Shown piece after piece: positions 44,201 through 44,650 of a stretch of DNA of 44,650 nt. Source of the stretch: an uncultured Eubacteriales bacterium (GTDB lineage: Bacteria; Bacillota; Clostridia; Lachnospirales; Bianqueaceae); the NCBI GenBank assembly GCA_900315265.1, contig OMYN01000013.1, forward strand, positions 1 through 44,650. Direction: 5' to 3'. The notes below the pieces were generated by a model. It was not told the DNA's origin. It made no database searches and worked only from the letters and a program-made list of their open reading frames with translations. Made by a program: the position numbers and the translations under genes. Positions within the stretch are counted from its first letter, which is position 1; the number at the start of each line of letters is the position of its first letter.

Positions 44201-44376
44201 GGGCGGGCTACCGTCCGGTAGATCTTTTTGGCCATGGTTTTGACCGGTGCCATGGCCTCCTCATTGCTAAGCAGCGAGTCCAGCGGCGTGGTGCCGATGC
44301 GGCCCGGCGAAGGCACATCGAACCGGGGATCCCTGCTTAAGTCTTCCGACGTGATCATTGGTAACGGATCTGCCAT
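41248..44376 (-). CDS. Alpha-mannosidase, GH38
   Basis: 1042 residues. It removes alpha-linked mannose from glycans. The GH38 catalytic domain has the zinc motif GHSHLDLAWMWPIRETKRK near 284, LWVEPDTNLPSGESLIRQ near 370, and the nucleophile Asp in WLPDVFGYNGNLPQIL near 403. A three-helix middle domain and beta-sandwich C-terminal domains follow. No signal peptide is visible, so it is probably cytoplasmic and acts on imported oligosaccharides. AAGGAG lies 13 bases before the ATG at 44376, a rather long spacing; an alternative start is Met7. No sugar transporter is in view. Confidence 0.92.
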   Translation of the reverse strand: MADPLPMITSEDLSRDPRFDVPSPGRIGTTPLDSLLSNEEAMAPVKTMAKKIYRTVARPHVSFAPTKEPVAYDDRLSLTYMPILRGQIWGGVYDCAWFHVRGKVPASFLSDHLVLHINIGGEGLVYEDGLPVQGISNTRCLVNGLSAAGGKTIIELNRTINGVTLLDPQGSFDFYMDAGYNGVSCIQNIRKAVFRYARICTVDDALRDFYYDYVTVLCLWWNYKEKLEAGQGKSGADDPVKKEEKLLRGLLDESFRLEENGEIHQASQVLQPVLSSDKLPDYKLTAVGHSHLDLAWMWPIRETKRKAARTFANQMANLDRYPDYIYGASQPWQYQELKDRYPDFYRRIKDWVEQGRIEPQGALWVEPDTNLPSGESLIRQIHYGKEFYRKEFGKEVTNCWLPDVFGYNGNLPQILAKSDVPYFMTIKLSWNEHNRFPFRTFNWYGIDKSRVLVNMPPDESYNSNGTPISTLHAMDNDPDKSEAKGALYLVGEGDGGGGCSDVHLEMVKREKSLRKTPPVEFGRAEDFFERLSKVRDSLPNYQGELYLEKHQGTYTTQARNKRYNRKIEYALQDLETLATYAWLMGAEYPQEQLDQWWKEVLLYQFHDILPGSGIGRVYKESCERYQIMLDQIRQMQEKLAEEILGKGTKNIAFNPTSFLLDSSKRGVRVFAAPFAFAEAEKIGSQDPSLTVKEERAGARGSFVTMSNQLLTLTFAPDGQILSFKDDKGHEYVKQYFNRLALYPDPKSHYNAWDIDWKYFEKRPVILKAQSTDVICKRSSLIFRAVYLHGRTRIVQDTILTAGSDVVDIKTKAEWHEKLHMLRAEFTPTIDFDKVSCDIQLGTLTRSGRDRTKVEKAQFEICAHKYIDVCDGEYGFSLLNDCKYGHRAKDGFVSLNLLRSPVFPDDTADLGEQQFTYSIYVHEGGLSVETLKRAYQLNKPAYFFRGGHLPQPLLSSTNRDVVIDTIKKAYPPTSLDGQGLTDPDAVVVRLYESQGHSNQTSLKIGFAHGKVYETNLQEEHPVETDPERLSFKPFEIKTIVIER

Positions 44377-44424
44377 ATATATCGTATATCTCCTTTTGGT
44401 TCTTTTTGTGACGCTTACCGTTAT

Positions 44425-44433
44425 TGTATAACA
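44425..44433 (-). promoter_or_regulatory. Extended -10 promoter of the mannosidase operon
   Basis: TGT-TATACA(AT) on the minus strand; the -35 is weak. About 50 bases before the mannosidase start. Confidence 0.5.
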
Positions 44434-44439
44434 CTTGCA

Positions 44440-44650
44440 GAAAGATGGATACGGACTGTCGAGAAAAAATCAGGGGGATATGAAAAAACGTTAAATTGGC
44501 CGCTGTTTTTACTTACTATCTCTTCGATCATGAGGTAGATATTGTCCCTTATCTGGTCATATCTTTTATGTATTTTTGTCTCCTGTCTGCTTGATAATAG
44601 GCGCCTTCAAAAAGAGGTACAGACAATATTGAAAAACAGAAGCTATGTCT
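44440..44650. other. Window end without a clear gene
   Basis: On the minus strand two short overlapping frames read DRRQKYIKDMTR and IRDNIYLMIEEIVSKNSG, which look like coding sequence split by a frame change. They may be the decayed 3' end of a gene beyond the window. Nothing firm can be called. Confidence 0.25.

Overview
The window looks like a chromosomal segment of an anaerobic, gut-type Firmicute. Shine-Dalgarno sites are strong (AAGGAGG type) and GC content is moderate. Nitrogen assimilation uses a type III glutamine synthetase plus a split archaeal-type glutamate synthase, and iron-sulfur proteins are common. Erysipelotrichia or Clostridia both fit; I cannot name a genus from the sequence alone. 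TGA is used as a stop codon. No tRNA, rRNA or CRISPR array was seen.

Region 1 (1-5.9 kb, minus strand) is the broken end of an integrative conjugative element. It holds a conserved mobile-element protein, a CD1845-like membrane protein and a large serine recombinase with an extra repeat tail of about 320 residues. It also holds a VirD4 coupling protein cut just after its Walker A motif, PcfB, and a frameshifted replication-initiator/DUF6017 gene, followed by small element genes. The element ends inside the remains of a class M sirtuin (SirTM) gene.

Region 2 (5.9-14 kb) is rich in pseudogenes. An Rrf2 regulator, three matching 17-bp operators (GTAA-N9-TTAC), an intact flavin/ferredoxin protein and the wrecks of an NAD(P)H-binding protein, a macrodomain and SirTM make up a decayed redox/ADP-ribosylation operon. 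Next come a lipoprotein, an AT-rich exported protein, a broken MATE gene behind an attenuator-like leader, an aldo/keto reductase, a DUF488 plus 3-methyladenine glycosylase I fusion, and a broken glycosyltransferase.

Region 3 (13.8-27.6 kb) is intact. It has a heterodimeric ABC exporter (plus), then a long minus-strand run: proline iminopeptidase, uridine phosphorylase, a 1360-residue surface protein (leucine-rich repeats, two C-type-lectin-like domains, cysteine-peptidase-like domain, membrane anchor), MATE exporter, HAD phosphatase and 3-hydroxyacyl-CoA dehydrogenase. An 8-oxoguanine glycosylase lies on the plus strand.

Region 4 (27.7-40.7 kb) is a glutamine/glutamate block. glnN (GSIII) is divergent from an operon encoding the glutaminase, FMN and GXGXG parts of glutamate synthase as separate chains, together with a ferredoxin and an FAD subunit, then a short type I glutamine synthetase and an ANTAR antiterminator protein. 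pyrG and purF, two glutamine-consuming enzymes, follow. The leader of the glutamate synthase operon has a strong promoter, two hairpins with hexaloops AAGGGC and AAGGGU (A at position 1, G at position 4, the ANTAR recognition rule) and then a terminator. The likely regulator is therefore encoded by the same cluster; this is the most notable system in the window.

Region 5 (40.7-44.6 kb, minus strand) encodes a GH38 alpha-mannosidase and AcpS.
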